Shown here one piece after another: positions 14,938 to 23,858 of a stretch of 38,243 nt of DNA. The number at the start of each line of letters is the position of its first letter. Position 1 is the first letter of the stretch. The stretch spans positions 1 through 38,243 of the forward strand of contig JADGOH010000080.1 of assembly GCA_017883025.1 (NCBI GenBank), written 5' to 3'. The notes beneath the pieces were generated by a model. That model worked only from the letters and a program-made list of their open reading frames with translations, was not told where the DNA came from and did not search any database. This stretch comes from Acidimicrobiales bacterium. GTDB lineage: Bacteria > Actinomycetota > Acidimicrobiia > Acidimicrobiales > RAAP-2. The position numbers and the translations under genes were made by a program.

Positions 14938-16089
14938 GTGCACCTGGCGCTGACCGACGAGCAGCTCGACCTGCAGGCCGAGCTGCGGAGCTACTTCGCC
15001 GGGCTGGCGGCATCGGGGCAGGACGGCGGCCGACCGGACTACGTCGACACGATCCGGCGGATGGGGCACGACGGCTGGCTCGGGATCGGCTGGCCCGTCG
15101 AGTTCGGCGGGCACGGCCGGGGACCGATCGACCAGATGATCTTCGTCGAGGAGTCCCACTGGGCCGGCGTGCCGCTGCCCCTCCTGACCCTCAACAGCGT
15201 GGGGCCCGCCATCATGCAGCTCGGGACAGACGAGCAGAAGGAGCGGTTCCTGCCGGCCATCCTGCGTGGCGAGGTCCATTTCTCCATCGGCTACACGGAG
15301 CCGACGGCGGGTACCGACCTGGCGTCGCTGCGGACCCGTGCTGTCCGCGACGGCGACGAGTACGTGATCAACGGCGAGAAGCTGTACACCAGCGCCATCC
15401 AGTACGCCGACTACGTGTGGCTGGCCGCCCGCACCGACCCCGACGTCCCCAAGCACAAGGGACTGTCGGTGTTCATCGTCCCGACGGACGCCCCCGGGTT
15501 CAGCTGGACCCCGCTCGCCACCGTGGCCGGCGAGTTCACCAGCTCCACGTTCTACGAGGATGTCCGGGTGCCGGCCGCCAATCTGGTCGGCCAGGAGAAC
15601 GGCGGGTGGACCTTGATCACCAACCAGCTCAACTTCGAGCGGGTCGCCATCTGCCCCGTGTCGGGCATCCTCCGCGACCTCGCCGACGTGCGTGCCTGGG
15701 CCCAGGAGGCGTGCCTGGCCGACGGTCGGCGGGTGATCGACCAGGAGTGGGTGCAGGTGCAGCTGGCACGGTTGTGGGCCCGGGCCGAGTACCTCAAGCT
15801 GATCAACTGGAAGGTGGCGTGGGCGGCCGACAAGGGCCTCAACCCGGCCGACGCCTCGGCCACCAAGGTCTACGGGAGCGAGTTCGCCCTCGAGGCCTAC
15901 CGAGTCCTCGGCGAGATCGTGGGCCAGGCCGGCTACCTGGCGGAGGGCTCGCCGCGGGCCGTGCTGGGCGGCCGGCTGGAGCACCGGGCGCGGAGCCAGA
16001 CCATCTTCACATTCGGCGGCGGCACCAACGAGATCCAACGCGACATCATCTCGTGGCTGGGCCTCGGCATGCCCCGGGCGCCGCGCTAG
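14938..16089 (+). CDS. Acyl-CoA dehydrogenase family protein (FadE-like)
   Basis: A 383-residue flavoprotein of the acyl-CoA dehydrogenase family, which introduces an alpha-beta double bond into acyl-CoA thioesters. The helical N-terminus, the FAD-binding segment YTEPTAGTDLASL, the following beta domain, and the C-terminal FGGGTNEIQRDIIS signature are all present. GTG 14938 is chosen because GGGAG lies seven bases upstream. The residue aligned with the usual catalytic Glu of the medium-chain enzyme (E-G-T) is Gly361. The base must therefore lie elsewhere, as in isovaleryl-CoA dehydrogenase, or this is one subunit of a heteromeric FadE pair like those of actinobacterial steroid degradation. 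No second ACAD gene is adjacent. Divergent from the RhlG-like SDR. Confidence 0.87.
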   Translation: MHLALTDEQLDLQAELRSYFAGLAASGQDGGRPDYVDTIRRMGHDGWLGIGWPVEFGGHGRGPIDQMIFVEESHWAGVPLPLLTLNSVGPAIMQLGTDEQKERFLPAILRGEVHFSIGYTEPTAGTDLASLRTRAVRDGDEYVINGEKLYTSAIQYADYVWLAARTDPDVPKHKGLSVFIVPTDAPGFSWTPLATVAGEFTSSTFYEDVRVPAANLVGQENGGWTLITNQLNFERVAICPVSGILRDLADVRAWAQEACLADGRRVIDQEWVQVQLARLWARAEYLKLINWKVAWAADKGLNPADASATKVYGSEFALEAYRVLGEIVGQAGYLAEGSPRAVLGGRLEHRARSQTIFTFGGGTNEIQRDIISWLGLGMPRAPR

Positions 16090-16129
16090 GAGCCGCCGAC
16101 CGGGGGATCGATGCCGGTCCGACCGCTCC

Positions 16130-16135
16130 TATCCT
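16130..16135 (+). promoter_or_regulatory. -10 box (TATCCT) of the DUF2630 gene
   Basis: TATCCT lies 30 bases before the ATG, with a GGAAGGAG ribosome-binding site between them. No good -35 is visible. Confidence 0.4.
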
Positions 16136-16165
16136 CGGGAGGAGCCCGACACCGGAAGGAGTCCC

Positions 16166-16408
16166 ATGGCCGACGAGGACCTGATCGCCCGCATCAACGC
16201 CCTGACTGCCGAGGAGCACCGGCTCGAGGAGGCGCACGTCGGGGAGCAGCTTTCCGACAGGGAGCACAGCCGTCTGCGGGAGGTGGAGCGGACCCTCGAC
16301 CAGCTGTGGGACCTCATGCGCCAGCGCCGTGCCCTGCGCGACGCCGGAAAGGACCCGACGCTGGCGACCGAGCGCCCGGTGGGCACCGTCGAGGGGTACC
16401 AGCAGTAG
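16166..16408 (+). CDS. DUF2630 family small protein
   Basis: An 80-residue, highly charged, helical protein. The first ~60 residues form a likely antiparallel coiled coil (for example LIARINALTAEEHRLEEAH and LSDREHSRLREVERTLDQLW). The tail carries the typical DUF2630 ending with Arg-Pro and a final EGYQQ. The family is almost confined to actinobacteria and its function is unknown; it has no membrane or enzymatic motif. ATG 16166 has a strong GGAAGGAG site. It sits between two enzymes on the same strand but has its own -10 box, so it may be a monocistronic housekeeping gene. Confidence 0.85.
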   Translation: MADEDLIARINALTAEEHRLEEAHVGEQLSDREHSRLREVERTLDQLWDLMRQRRALRDAGKDPTLATERPVGTVEGYQQ

Positions 16409-16514
16409 CGCCGTCACGCACCGGCAGCGACCCGAGGCGCGCCCGGGCGCGCCCGGCCTACACTCCGCCCGACGGTCGATCGGTTCCGCTCGGCCCGGCG
16501 CGGGGGAGGACGGA

Positions 16515-17303
16515 ATGGCGACGGCTGCGGTGGACGGGGCGACGATCGCGTACGACGACACCGGGGGCGACGGCCCGCCGGTGATCCTGGCCCACGGGTT
16601 CCTGATGGACCGCACGATGTTCGGGGCCCAGGTGGCCGCCCTCCGCCACCGGTACCGGGTGATCACGTGGGACGGGCGGGGCTTCGGTGACACCGTCTAC
16701 GGCGGCGGGCCCTTCACCTACTGGGACTCGGCCGCCGACTGCCTGGCCCTCATGGACCACCTGGGGATCGACCGGGCCGTGGTCGGCGGGATGTCCCAGG
16801 GCGGATTCGTGAGCCTGCGGGTGGCGCTGCTGGCGCCCGACCGGGTCCGCGGCCTGATCCTGCTCGACACCCAGGCCGGCACGGAGGACCCCGAGGCGAT
16901 CCCGCTCTACCGGGGGATGATCGACGACTGGGTGGCGAACGGGCCCTCCGATGCTGTGGCCGAACTGACGGCGTCGCTCATCATCGGCGACCCCGACCTC
17001 AGTGCCACCTGGATCGCCACGTGGCAGTCCCGTCCGCAGGAGGCGCTGGCCAGCCCGGGCCGCGCCCTGCTCGAGCGCGACAGCGTCGCCGGCCGACTGG
17101 GGGAGATCACCGCGCCGGCACTGGTCGTCCACGGGACGGCGGACGTCTCGATCACCATGGACAAGGCCGAGGCCCTGGCCGCCGACCTGGTCGGCTGCCC
17201 CGGGGTGGTGGTCGTCGAGGACGGCACCCACGCAACCAACATGACCCACCCGGGGCCGACCAACGAGGCGGTCCTGTCCTTCCTCGAGGGCCTGGCGGAC
17301 TGA
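16515..17303 (+). CDS. Alpha/beta-fold hydrolase
   Basis: A 262-residue cytoplasmic alpha/beta hydrolase. It has the HGFLMD oxyanion region (about residue 32), the WDGRGFGDT strand-turn, the nucleophile elbow GGMSQGG with Ser94, the acid in HGTADVSI and a late His in EDGTHATNMTHPGP, giving a complete triad. The closest known groups are the 3-oxoadipate enol-lactonase/esterase-type hydrolases, but the substrate cannot be named. GGGGGAGGA precedes the ATG, and a TACACT box lies at 16459-16464. The gene converges with the S15-type lipoprotein gene. Confidence 0.83.
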   Translation: MATAAVDGATIAYDDTGGDGPPVILAHGFLMDRTMFGAQVAALRHRYRVITWDGRGFGDTVYGGGPFTYWDSAADCLALMDHLGIDRAVVGGMSQGGFVSLRVALLAPDRVRGLILLDTQAGTEDPEAIPLYRGMIDDWVANGPSDAVAELTASLIIGDPDLSATWIATWQSRPQEALASPGRALLERDSVAGRLGEITAPALVVHGTADVSITMDKAEALAADLVGCPGVVVVEDGTHATNMTHPGPTNEAVLSFLEGLAD

Positions 17304-17330
17304 GGCGGGCCACGGACGGGTCCGGGCGAC

Positions 17331-19016
17331 TCACCCCACGGGCGTCAGGGTGGCGGCCACCGGCAGGGCCACGTGGACGGCCGAGAAGCTGACCGACCCG
17401 CCGAGCTGGGGTGTGGCGTAGGCCACGGTCGTGGCCACCAGCTGCAGTTCCAGGTGGCTCGACGGGGTCGCCGAGTAGGCCACGATCTCCAGCGGGACGG
17501 TCACCGTGTGGGCGTGCCCGTCGAGCGTCACGGCGATGGGGGTGATCTGGTTCCCGAGCACGATCCCGGTGCCGGTGTCGACCAACTGGGCGAACACCCG
17601 GGTGGGCCGGGTGTGGGCGGGGACCGTGCCCGAGTAGCCGAACGTGAGCCGCGGCGCGCCGACGACCACGCCCGCCTTCGGGACGGCGATCGGGACGTTC
17701 ACCGCGTTGGCGGCCGGGGCCGGCGTGATGGGCGCGGCCAGGGAGCCGAGCTGCTGGTCGGCCGGGATCGAGGTCACCGGACCCGCCCCGCCGGTCGACA
17801 CCAGTGCGAGCGTCCCCGACCCGGTCCCGGCGAACGGCAGGGTCTCGGCCACCGGGTAGCCGGGCGCCGAGTAGGTGGTGCCGTTCTGGTCGATGAACGA
17901 GAACGCCGGTCCGGTGTCGACCGAGGTGTCGCGCTGGACGTAGCGCCGCAGCCACGCCAGCGACGCCTGCTCCGGCGCCGCGGTGTTCCCGGGGTTCGTG
18001 AGGCACACGCCGTGGCCGCCGCAGAACCACTGCATCGTGGTCGGGACGCCCGAACCACGCAGGACCTCGTAGTTGTCCACTCCCTCCTGCAGGGTGAAGA
18101 GCGTGTCGACGGTGCCCTGGACGATGAGGGTCGGCACGGTGATCCGGTGGACCAGGGGTGCGGGGCCCCTGGCGAGGAACCAAGCCGCCTGGGCCGGGGT
18201 GATGGCGCCCGTGGTGCGGCCCGACGCCGCCGACGCCGTCACCACCGGGTCGACGTGGTCGGCGCCCGACAGGTTGCTCAGGATGCCCGACCAGCCGGAC
18301 TTCACGGTGTCCGCCTTGTAGAGGCTGGTGCCGAGCGAGTGCCAGGCGATCGTCGGGACGATGGCGTCCACCCGGCAGTCGGTGGCCGCCGTCACCAGCT
18401 GGATGCCGCCGCCGTAGGAGCCGCCCACCATGCCCATGCGTGGGTTGCCGGGGGCGTCGAGCTGCACCCCCGGCAGGGTGGCCACCCAACTGGTCAGGGA
18501 GCTCACGTCCCGGGCCTCGTAGGTCGGGCTGTCGACCTCGGCCCGCCCACCCGACCGGCCGAAGCCCCGGGGGTCCCAGGTCAGCACGTTGTAGCCGGCG
18601 TCCAGGAGGTCCTTGAGCGGGGCGCCGCCGAGGATGCCCTGACCGCTGGTGTTGGTGTCGCCGGAGAGGCTCCAGCCCGGACCCATCAGCACCGTCGGGT
18701 GCGGCCCCGGCCCGTTCTGGGGTCGGTACGTGGAGAGCGGGAACCAGTGGGCGCGGACGACGGTGCCGTCGAAGGAGGTCACGCTCCAGTCGGTCGGGAC
18801 GCCCGTGACGGGGACGGCGTGGACCGCCACCGTCGGGCGGTTGCAGGAGGTGACCGCCGCCCTCGAGCCGGCGGCACTCGTGGCGGTGGATGTCGAGGAG
18901 GCCGAGGAGCACCCGGCCAGGGCGCCGGCCAGTGCAACGATGGCGACGGTTCCCCGCAGAACGGGACGGCGGGCGTGTCGGGCCGGTCGTGCCGGTCGGA
19001 GCTTCGGGTCGTGCAT
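17331..19016 (-). CDS. Lipoprotein hydrolase of the S15 / CocE family
   Basis: This 561-residue exported lipoprotein has an X-Pro dipeptidyl-peptidase (S15)/CocE-type hydrolase fold. A basic start, a hydrophobic core and the lipobox LAGC (Cys36) indicate membrane anchoring outside the cell. The hydrolase core includes LTWDPRGFGRSGG, the nucleophile elbow GGSYGGG with Ser200, the acid in VQGTVDTLF and the His in CGGHGVC. A C-terminal jelly-roll-like beta domain of about 200 residues (from roughly LPFAGTGSGTLALV) is the usual third domain. Substrate may be a peptide or an ester. It is divergent from the DHA2 exporter, with 96 bases between the starts. Confidence 0.82.
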   Translation of the reverse strand: MHDPKLRPARPARHARRPVLRGTVAIVALAGALAGCSSASSTSTATSAAGSRAAVTSCNRPTVAVHAVPVTGVPTDWSVTSFDGTVVRAHWFPLSTYRPQNGPGPHPTVLMGPGWSLSGDTNTSGQGILGGAPLKDLLDAGYNVLTWDPRGFGRSGGRAEVDSPTYEARDVSSLTSWVATLPGVQLDAPGNPRMGMVGGSYGGGIQLVTAATDCRVDAIVPTIAWHSLGTSLYKADTVKSGWSGILSNLSGADHVDPVVTASAASGRTTGAITPAQAAWFLARGPAPLVHRITVPTLIVQGTVDTLFTLQEGVDNYEVLRGSGVPTTMQWFCGGHGVCLTNPGNTAAPEQASLAWLRRYVQRDTSVDTGPAFSFIDQNGTTYSAPGYPVAETLPFAGTGSGTLALVSTGGAGPVTSIPADQQLGSLAAPITPAPAANAVNVPIAVPKAGVVVGAPRLTFGYSGTVPAHTRPTRVFAQLVDTGTGIVLGNQITPIAVTLDGHAHTVTVPLEIVAYSATPSSHLELQLVATTVAYATPQLGGSVSFSAVHVALPVAATLTPVG

Positions 19017-19100
19017 CAGCGGAGTGTTGCACCGGGCCCGCGGTGCGGCAAGGGACCGGCGTATCCGTCGTGCGCCGACGTGCGGTTCGGAGCCGGCCCG

Positions 19101-19106
19101 TAGGAT
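19101..19106 (+). promoter_or_regulatory. -10 box placed for a leaderless MFS transcript
   Basis: TAGGAT ends seven bases before the ATG at 19113, so transcription would start at the start codon. There is no Shine-Dalgarno at normal spacing. This fits the leaderless TAnnnT pattern frequent in actinobacteria. Confidence 0.45.
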
Positions 19107-19112
19107 GGATCC

Positions 19113-20624
19113 ATGGCCTCCACCGCCCCTCCGGTGACTGCTGACGCGCCCCGGTCGAGTCGCATGCGGTGGTGGGCGCTCGTCGTCGTGTGCCTGGCCA
19201 TGTTCATGAACGCGCTCGACTCGTCCATCGTCAACGTGGCACTGCCGGACATCCAGCAGCAGCTGCACTTCACCGCGTCGGGCCTGACCTGGGTGGTCAC
19301 CGCCTTCCTGATCAGCTTCGGCAGCTTCCTGCTCATGGCCGGACGTCTCGGTGACCTGGTCGGCCGCCGCAAGGTCTTCCTTTCCGGCATCGTGCTGTTC
19401 ACTGTCTCGTCGATCGTCTGCGGCGTGGCCCAGAGCCAGACCATGCTCGTCGTGGGACGGTTCTTCCAGGGGATCGGCGGCGCCTTCTCGGCGTCGGTCA
19501 TCATCGCCATCATCGTCACCGAGTTCCCCGAGCCGGCCGACAGGGCGAAGGCCATGAGCGCCTACATCTTCGTGGCCGTCGGCGGCGGTTCGATCGGCCT
19601 GCTGGTCGGGGGCATCCTCACCCAGGCGCTGAGCTGGCACTGGATCTTCTTCATCAACGTGCCCATCGGCCTGCTCACCTTCGTCTTCGGCCGGGTCCTG
19701 ATCCGTGAGAACGTCGGCCTGGGCATCCGCACCGGCGTCGACGTCACCGGGTCGATCCTGGTGACGCTCTCCCTCATGGTGGGGATCTACGCCATCTCGA
19801 CGGCCACCGAGTACCACTGGCGCTCGGCACACACCCTGGGGTTCGGCGCAGCCTCCGTCCTGCTGCTCGTGGCCTTCTTCGCCCTCGAGTCCCACGTGGC
19901 CAACCCGATCATGCCGTTGCGGATCCTGCGGATCCCCACCCTGACCCGTTCGAGTGTCATCCGGGGCATGCTGGCCACGGGCATGTTCACGACGTACTTC
20001 CTGGGCGCCCTCTACCTGGAGGGCGTGCTCGGGTACACCCCGGTCCAGACGGGGCTCGCCTTCCTCCCGATGTCGGTCACCATGGGCATCCTGTCGGCCG
20101 GGATCACCGCCCGGCTGGTCACCCGGTTCGGTGACAAGCGGGTCCTCATCCCCGGCATGGTGTGCGGGACGGTCGGGCTCCTCCTGCTGACCACGCTCGG
20201 CACCGACTCCGGCTACGTGTCGGTGATGCTCCCGGCGTTCCTCCTCATCGGGCTCGGAGCCGGCACGGCCTTCGCCCCGCTGCTGTCGATCGCCATGGCC
20301 GACGTGCCGGTGGCCGACGCGGGGCTCGGCTCGGGCATCGTCAACGTGTCGATGCAGATGGCCTCGGCACTGGGTCTCGCCGTCCTGAGCGCCATCGCCA
20401 CCGGCCGCACCCATGCGCTCGAGGCGGCCGGCCACGCCACCGACTCGGCCCTGACGGACGGCTACCGGCTGGCCTTCCTGATCGGCGGCCTGCTGGTCGC
20501 GGCCGGAACGCTCGTGGCCGCGGTCGCACTCGAGAAGTCGACGCCCCGCGCGGGGGGGACGCCCCAGGAGGTCCACCTCGCCGAGGAGGAGCTGTCGGCC
20601 GCGTCCGAGCCGTTCCCGCACTGA
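19113..20624 (+). CDS. DHA2-family (EmrB/QacA) MFS drug exporter
   Basis: A 503-residue, 14-helix proton-driven multidrug efflux transporter. The first helix ends in the typical MNALDSSIVNVALPDI segment with the conserved Asp. Motif A GRLGDLVGRRKVF follows helix 2, and GRFFQGIGGA and the helix-5 Gly-rich GGSIGLLVGG segment (motif C region) are visible. The length matches 14-TM DHA2 members rather than 12-TM DHA1. The final ~40 residues are a polar acidic tail. It is divergent from a lipoprotein hydrolase, and no TetR or MarR gene is adjacent. Substrates cannot be predicted. Confidence 0.9.
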   Translation: MASTAPPVTADAPRSSRMRWWALVVVCLAMFMNALDSSIVNVALPDIQQQLHFTASGLTWVVTAFLISFGSFLLMAGRLGDLVGRRKVFLSGIVLFTVSSIVCGVAQSQTMLVVGRFFQGIGGAFSASVIIAIIVTEFPEPADRAKAMSAYIFVAVGGGSIGLLVGGILTQALSWHWIFFINVPIGLLTFVFGRVLIRENVGLGIRTGVDVTGSILVTLSLMVGIYAISTATEYHWRSAHTLGFGAASVLLLVAFFALESHVANPIMPLRILRIPTLTRSSVIRGMLATGMFTTYFLGALYLEGVLGYTPVQTGLAFLPMSVTMGILSAGITARLVTRFGDKRVLIPGMVCGTVGLLLLTTLGTDSGYVSVMLPAFLLIGLGAGTAFAPLLSIAMADVPVADAGLGSGIVNVSMQMASALGLAVLSAIATGRTHALEAAGHATDSALTDGYRLAFLIGGLLVAAGTLVAAVALEKSTPRAGGTPQEVHLAEEELSAASEPFPH

Positions 20625-20657
20625 CGACCGCGCCGGGTGGCCTGCCAGAGCTCGCGG

Positions 20658-21200
20658 CTACAGGCTGTCGACCAGCTGTACGGCGTACGCCTGGACCTGG
20701 GCCGGGGTGCCCGGGCCGTTCACCTGGACCTCGTTCGAGCCCTTCAGCACGGCGAACGTGTTGGTCGTGAAGCCACCGCCCGAGATCGAGAGCGAGTAGG
20801 CGGCGTCGCCCACGCCCGGCACGGGCGTGGGGGTCTCGCCGTGGGCGGCCGACTGGGCCTCCTCGGCCCGGAAGGTAGCCGCACTCGAGCCGGTGTCGAC
20901 CCGGGCGATCACCGTCTGGATCGGGCTGGTCGAGTTGTAGGTGCACACGGTCACGGGCCCGTTGGTCTGGGACGTCGGCGCGCCGACCGAGGTCCCCAGG
21001 GCGGTGTTGACGGCGGAGGCCGGGGCCTTGGCGCACGTGAACGATGCTGTCGAGACCGGGCTCGTGGTGGTCACGGTCCCCCCCGGCACGTCGGTGGTCG
21101 CCGTGGAGGTCGACGAACTCGAACAGGCGGCCAGGGCCACCGGGGTGGCGACCGCCAGGGCGGCCAGCACGAGGGGCCGGGAAGGGGAGAGGATCCGCAT
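20658..21200 (-). CDS. Small lipoprotein, DUF3558-like
   Basis: A 180-residue exported lipoprotein: basic start, hydrophobic core, lipobox LAAC with Cys26, then a Ser/Thr-rich linker. The globular part (about 50-180) has two Cys (in FTCAKAP and TVCTYNS), a PGVGDAAYSL motif and a final predicted strand. This is the architecture of DUF3558-type actinobacterial lipoproteins, which have no established function. The gene converges with the MFS exporter and lies 62 bases downstream of formate-THF ligase on the same strand, so it could be co-transcribed. Confidence 0.75.
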   Translation of the reverse strand: MRILSPSRPLVLAALAVATPVALAACSSSSTSTATTDVPGGTVTTTSPVSTASFTCAKAPASAVNTALGTSVGAPTSQTNGPVTVCTYNSTSPIQTVIARVDTGSSAATFRAEEAQSAAHGETPTPVPGVGDAAYSLSISGGGFTTNTFAVLKGSNEVQVNGPGTPAQVQAYAVQLVDSL

Positions 21201-21262
21201 GCCCGAACGCTAGCCCCGCGGGACCATCGGGCGACGGGTCCGTGGGTCGGGGCGGTGACCTG

Positions 21263-22975
21263 TCAGTACAGCCCGACGATCTGTCCGTCGGCGTCGAGGT
21301 CGATGTCGAATGCGGCCGGGTGTGACCCGAGCCCGGGCATGGTCCGCATGTCGCCGCAGATGGCGTACGCGAAGCCCGCGCCGGCGGCCAGCCGGACCTC
21401 GCGGACGGGCAGGCGCCAACCGGTCGGCGCGCCCTTCAGCGCCGGGTCCGACGAGATCGACAGATGGGTCTTGGCGATGCAGACGGACAGGTCGCCGAAG
21501 CCGAGCGCCCCGAGTCGGTCGAGGGTCTGCGCCGCCGTCGGCGCGTAGTCCACCCCGTCGGCGCCGTACACCCGGGTGGCGATGGCTTCGATCTTGTCGC
21601 GCAGCGGGGCCCCGGATGGATAGAGGAACCGGAAGTCGCCCGGTTCCTCTGCCGCCTCGGCGACCGCCTCGGCCAGCTCGGTCGCACCGGCCCCGCCGTC
21701 GGCGAAGTGGGTGGTGACCGCGCAGCGGACCCCCAGCGACGCGGCCAGCTCGCGGATGGCCTCGTACTCGCTCTCGAAGTCGTCGGGAAAGGCGTTGATG
21801 GCGATCACCGGTGTCACCCCGTGGAGCCGTACGTTCTCGATCTGCTTGACCAGGTTGGCGGCCCCGGCCAGGACGTCGTCGGGGCTCTCGGCGAGGAGCG
21901 CGGGCGGTAGCGGCCGGCCGGCCACGATGCGGTGGGTGCCGGAGTGTGCCTTCAGCGCCCGCACGGTCGTCACGACCACTGCGGCATCGGGCACGAGCCC
22001 GGACACACGGCACTTGATGTTGAAGAACCGCTCGGCGCCCATGTCGGCCCCGAACCCGGCCTCGGTGATCAGGTAGTCGCCCGTGTGGATCCCGATCAGG
22101 TCGGCGACGACCGAGGAGTTGCCGTGGGCGATGTTGCCGAAGGGCCCGGCGTGGACGAGGACCGGAGTCCGCTCGAGGGTCTGGAGCAGGTTGGGCTGCA
22201 GCGCGTCCCGAAGGATCACGGCCATGGCGCCCGCTCCCCGGACGTCCTCGGCCGTCACCGGCTGCCCCGAGGTGTCGAAGCCGACCACGATCGCACCCAG
22301 GCGCTGCCGCATGTCGGCCAGCGACGTGGACAGGGCCAGTACCGCCATGACCTCGGAGGCCGCGGTGATGTCGAAGCCGGTCTGGCGGGGCACCCCGTCC
22401 TGGCCGGTCCCGAGTCCGATGACGATGTTGCGGAGTGACCGGTCGTTGACGTCGAGGACACGGCGCCACGAGATCTCGTGCAGGTCGAGGTGGCGTTCGT
22501 TTCCGTGGTGGAGGTGGTTGTCCACGATGGCGGACAGCGTGTTGTGGGCGGCGGTGACGGCGTGCATGTCGCCGGTCAGGTGGAGATTGAACGCCTCGAA
22601 CGGGGCCGCCTGGCTGTACCCGCCGCCGGCCGCCCCGCCCTTGATCCCGAACGTCGGGCCCATGGAGGACTGGCGGATCGCCGCCGTCGCCCGCCTCCCG
22701 ATGTGCGACATGCCCTGGGCCAGCCCGATGGTCGTCGTCGTCTTTCCCTCGCCCAGCGGGGTGGGGGTCACGGCGGTCACCACGACGTAGCGGGCCCGGG
22801 GGCGGTCGGCCAGCGCCCCGACGGCGTCGAGCGAGACCTTGGCGACGAAGCGGCCGTAGGGCTGGAGGAGGTCGTCGCCGATCCCCATCTCCGCGGCCAC
22901 GTCCACGATGGGTCGGAGCGTCGCCTTGCGGGCGATCTCGAGTGCCGTCAGCTGCGGGGTCGGGGTCGGGGTCAT
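21263..22975 (-). CDS. fhs: Formate-tetrahydrofolate ligase
   Basis: A 570-residue cytoplasmic enzyme that makes 10-formyl-THF from formate, THF and ATP, feeding C1 units to purines, fMet and serine/glycine metabolism. The family signature is complete: the P-loop TPLGEGKTTTTIGL (about 72-85), RQSSMGPTFGIKGGAAGGGY, FNLHLTGDMHAV, and a C-terminal HLSISSDP region. Length matches the 550-570 residue norm. AAGGA precedes ATG 22975. No folD or fdh neighbour is in the window. Confidence 0.95.
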   Translation of the reverse strand: MTPTPTPQLTALEIARKATLRPIVDVAAEMGIGDDLLQPYGRFVAKVSLDAVGALADRPRARYVVVTAVTPTPLGEGKTTTTIGLAQGMSHIGRRATAAIRQSSMGPTFGIKGGAAGGGYSQAAPFEAFNLHLTGDMHAVTAAHNTLSAIVDNHLHHGNERHLDLHEISWRRVLDVNDRSLRNIVIGLGTGQDGVPRQTGFDITAASEVMAVLALSTSLADMRQRLGAIVVGFDTSGQPVTAEDVRGAGAMAVILRDALQPNLLQTLERTPVLVHAGPFGNIAHGNSSVVADLIGIHTGDYLITEAGFGADMGAERFFNIKCRVSGLVPDAAVVVTTVRALKAHSGTHRIVAGRPLPPALLAESPDDVLAGAANLVKQIENVRLHGVTPVIAINAFPDDFESEYEAIRELAASLGVRCAVTTHFADGGAGATELAEAVAEAAEEPGDFRFLYPSGAPLRDKIEAIATRVYGADGVDYAPTAAQTLDRLGALGFGDLSVCIAKTHLSISSDPALKGAPTGWRLPVREVRLAAGAGFAYAICGDMRTMPGLGSHPAAFDIDLDADGQIVGLY

Positions 22976-23093
22976 CGCGTCCTTGTGTCGGTCGTGGCCA
23001 GGCGCCGCATGCGGCCGTGCGGGACTGTAGTGCGGACCGCTCCGCCCCGGCCCGCCCGGGATCGGGCGGGGTGCGGCACCGGCGGTCCGGCGC

Positions 23094-23099
23094 TACGGT
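23094..23099 (+). promoter_or_regulatory. -10 box placed for a leaderless start at 23106
   Basis: TACGGT ends seven bases before the GTG at 23106, the same geometry as at 19101-19113. It favours that GTG over the one at 23100, which would lie upstream of the transcript. Confidence 0.35.
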
Positions 23100-23105
23100 G
23101 TGCCC

Positions 23106-23858
23106 GTGACTCGTGACACCGGAACTGACAGAAGATGGTCGCGGCGGGCCGCCGCCGCGGTGACGCTCCTGGCGCTGGCCGGCGCCGCGTGCGGGAGTTC
23201 GTCGGCGTCGAGCACGACGTCGTCGACGACCACACAGGTGGCCGCCGGTCTCGTGGGCAAGCGGTACTGCGAGGTGCTGCTCGTCCGCCTCACGGCTGCG
23301 GGCCTGGTCGCAACCGTATGGAACACCTACCCGCTCAACGACTGCCCACCGGACCAGTGGGCGGCCATGGACGCCAAGGCGATCGCCTCGGCCAACGGCG
23401 TACCCGATGCCGTGCTCAACGGTCCCCGCTACTGGCTCATGGACTCGATCGCCAAGGAGCGGATCGGCGCCCAGGTGGTCAAGACGTTCGGCGGCATGGC
23501 CATGATCGAGGAGGCGACCGTCTCCATCGGCACCAGCGTGGCCGCCGCCCGGGTGCCGTTCACCCCGCACTCCGTGAGCCGCCAGGCGTCGTTCACCTTC
23601 GATGCCGGTCGCCAGGTCTACGAGCTGGTCGACCCGGGCGGCGCCATCTGGGTCATGCAGACCTACTGTCAGATCACCGACCCGATGCTGGCCCGGGCCG
23701 ACCTGCCCGGGCTCGCCTCGAAGCTGACGCTGCCGCCGGGCTGGACCTACCGGGTGCGGACGCTGACCGCCCCGCTGGTGGTGGCGACGGCCGCCCACGC
23801 GGCCCAGGTGTTGCAGGACAACCTCGAGAACAGCTATTCCGAGGAGACCTCGGGGTGA
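23106..23858 (+). CDS. Conserved lipoprotein of unknown function, first gene of the gshB operon
   Basis: A 250-residue exported protein with a signal peptide and lipobox (LAGAAC, Cys29), then a Ser/Thr linker. The conserved part starts KRYCEVLLVRL and continues with VWNTYPLNDCPPDQW and NGPRYWLMD. These resemble a conserved hypothetical family I have no function for. Four Cys after the lipobox (KRYCEV, NDCPP, TYCQI) could form disulfides. GTG 23106 is preferred over 23100 on promoter grounds. Its stop overlaps the next start by four bases (GTGA), so it is translationally coupled to a glutathione S-transferase gene, unexpected for a surface lipoprotein. Confidence 0.7.
   Translation: MTRDTGTDRRWSRRAAAAVTLLALAGAACGSSSASSTTSSTTTQVAAGLVGKRYCEVLLVRLTAAGLVATVWNTYPLNDCPPDQWAAMDAKAIASANGVPDAVLNGPRYWLMDSIAKERIGAQVVKTFGGMAMIEEATVSIGTSVAAARVPFTPHSVSRQASFTFDAGRQVYELVDPGGAIWVMQTYCQITDPMLARADLPGLASKLTLPPGWTYRVRTLTAPLVVATAAHAAQVLQDNLENSYSEETSG

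Noticed and set aside
17331-20621. Very long minus-strand open frame of 1096 codons running through the MFS gene
   Set aside because: Only the part from ATG 19016 encodes a recognisable protein with a lipobox. The rest is the antisense of the MFS exporter, with shadow-type Gly/Arg/Asp composition.
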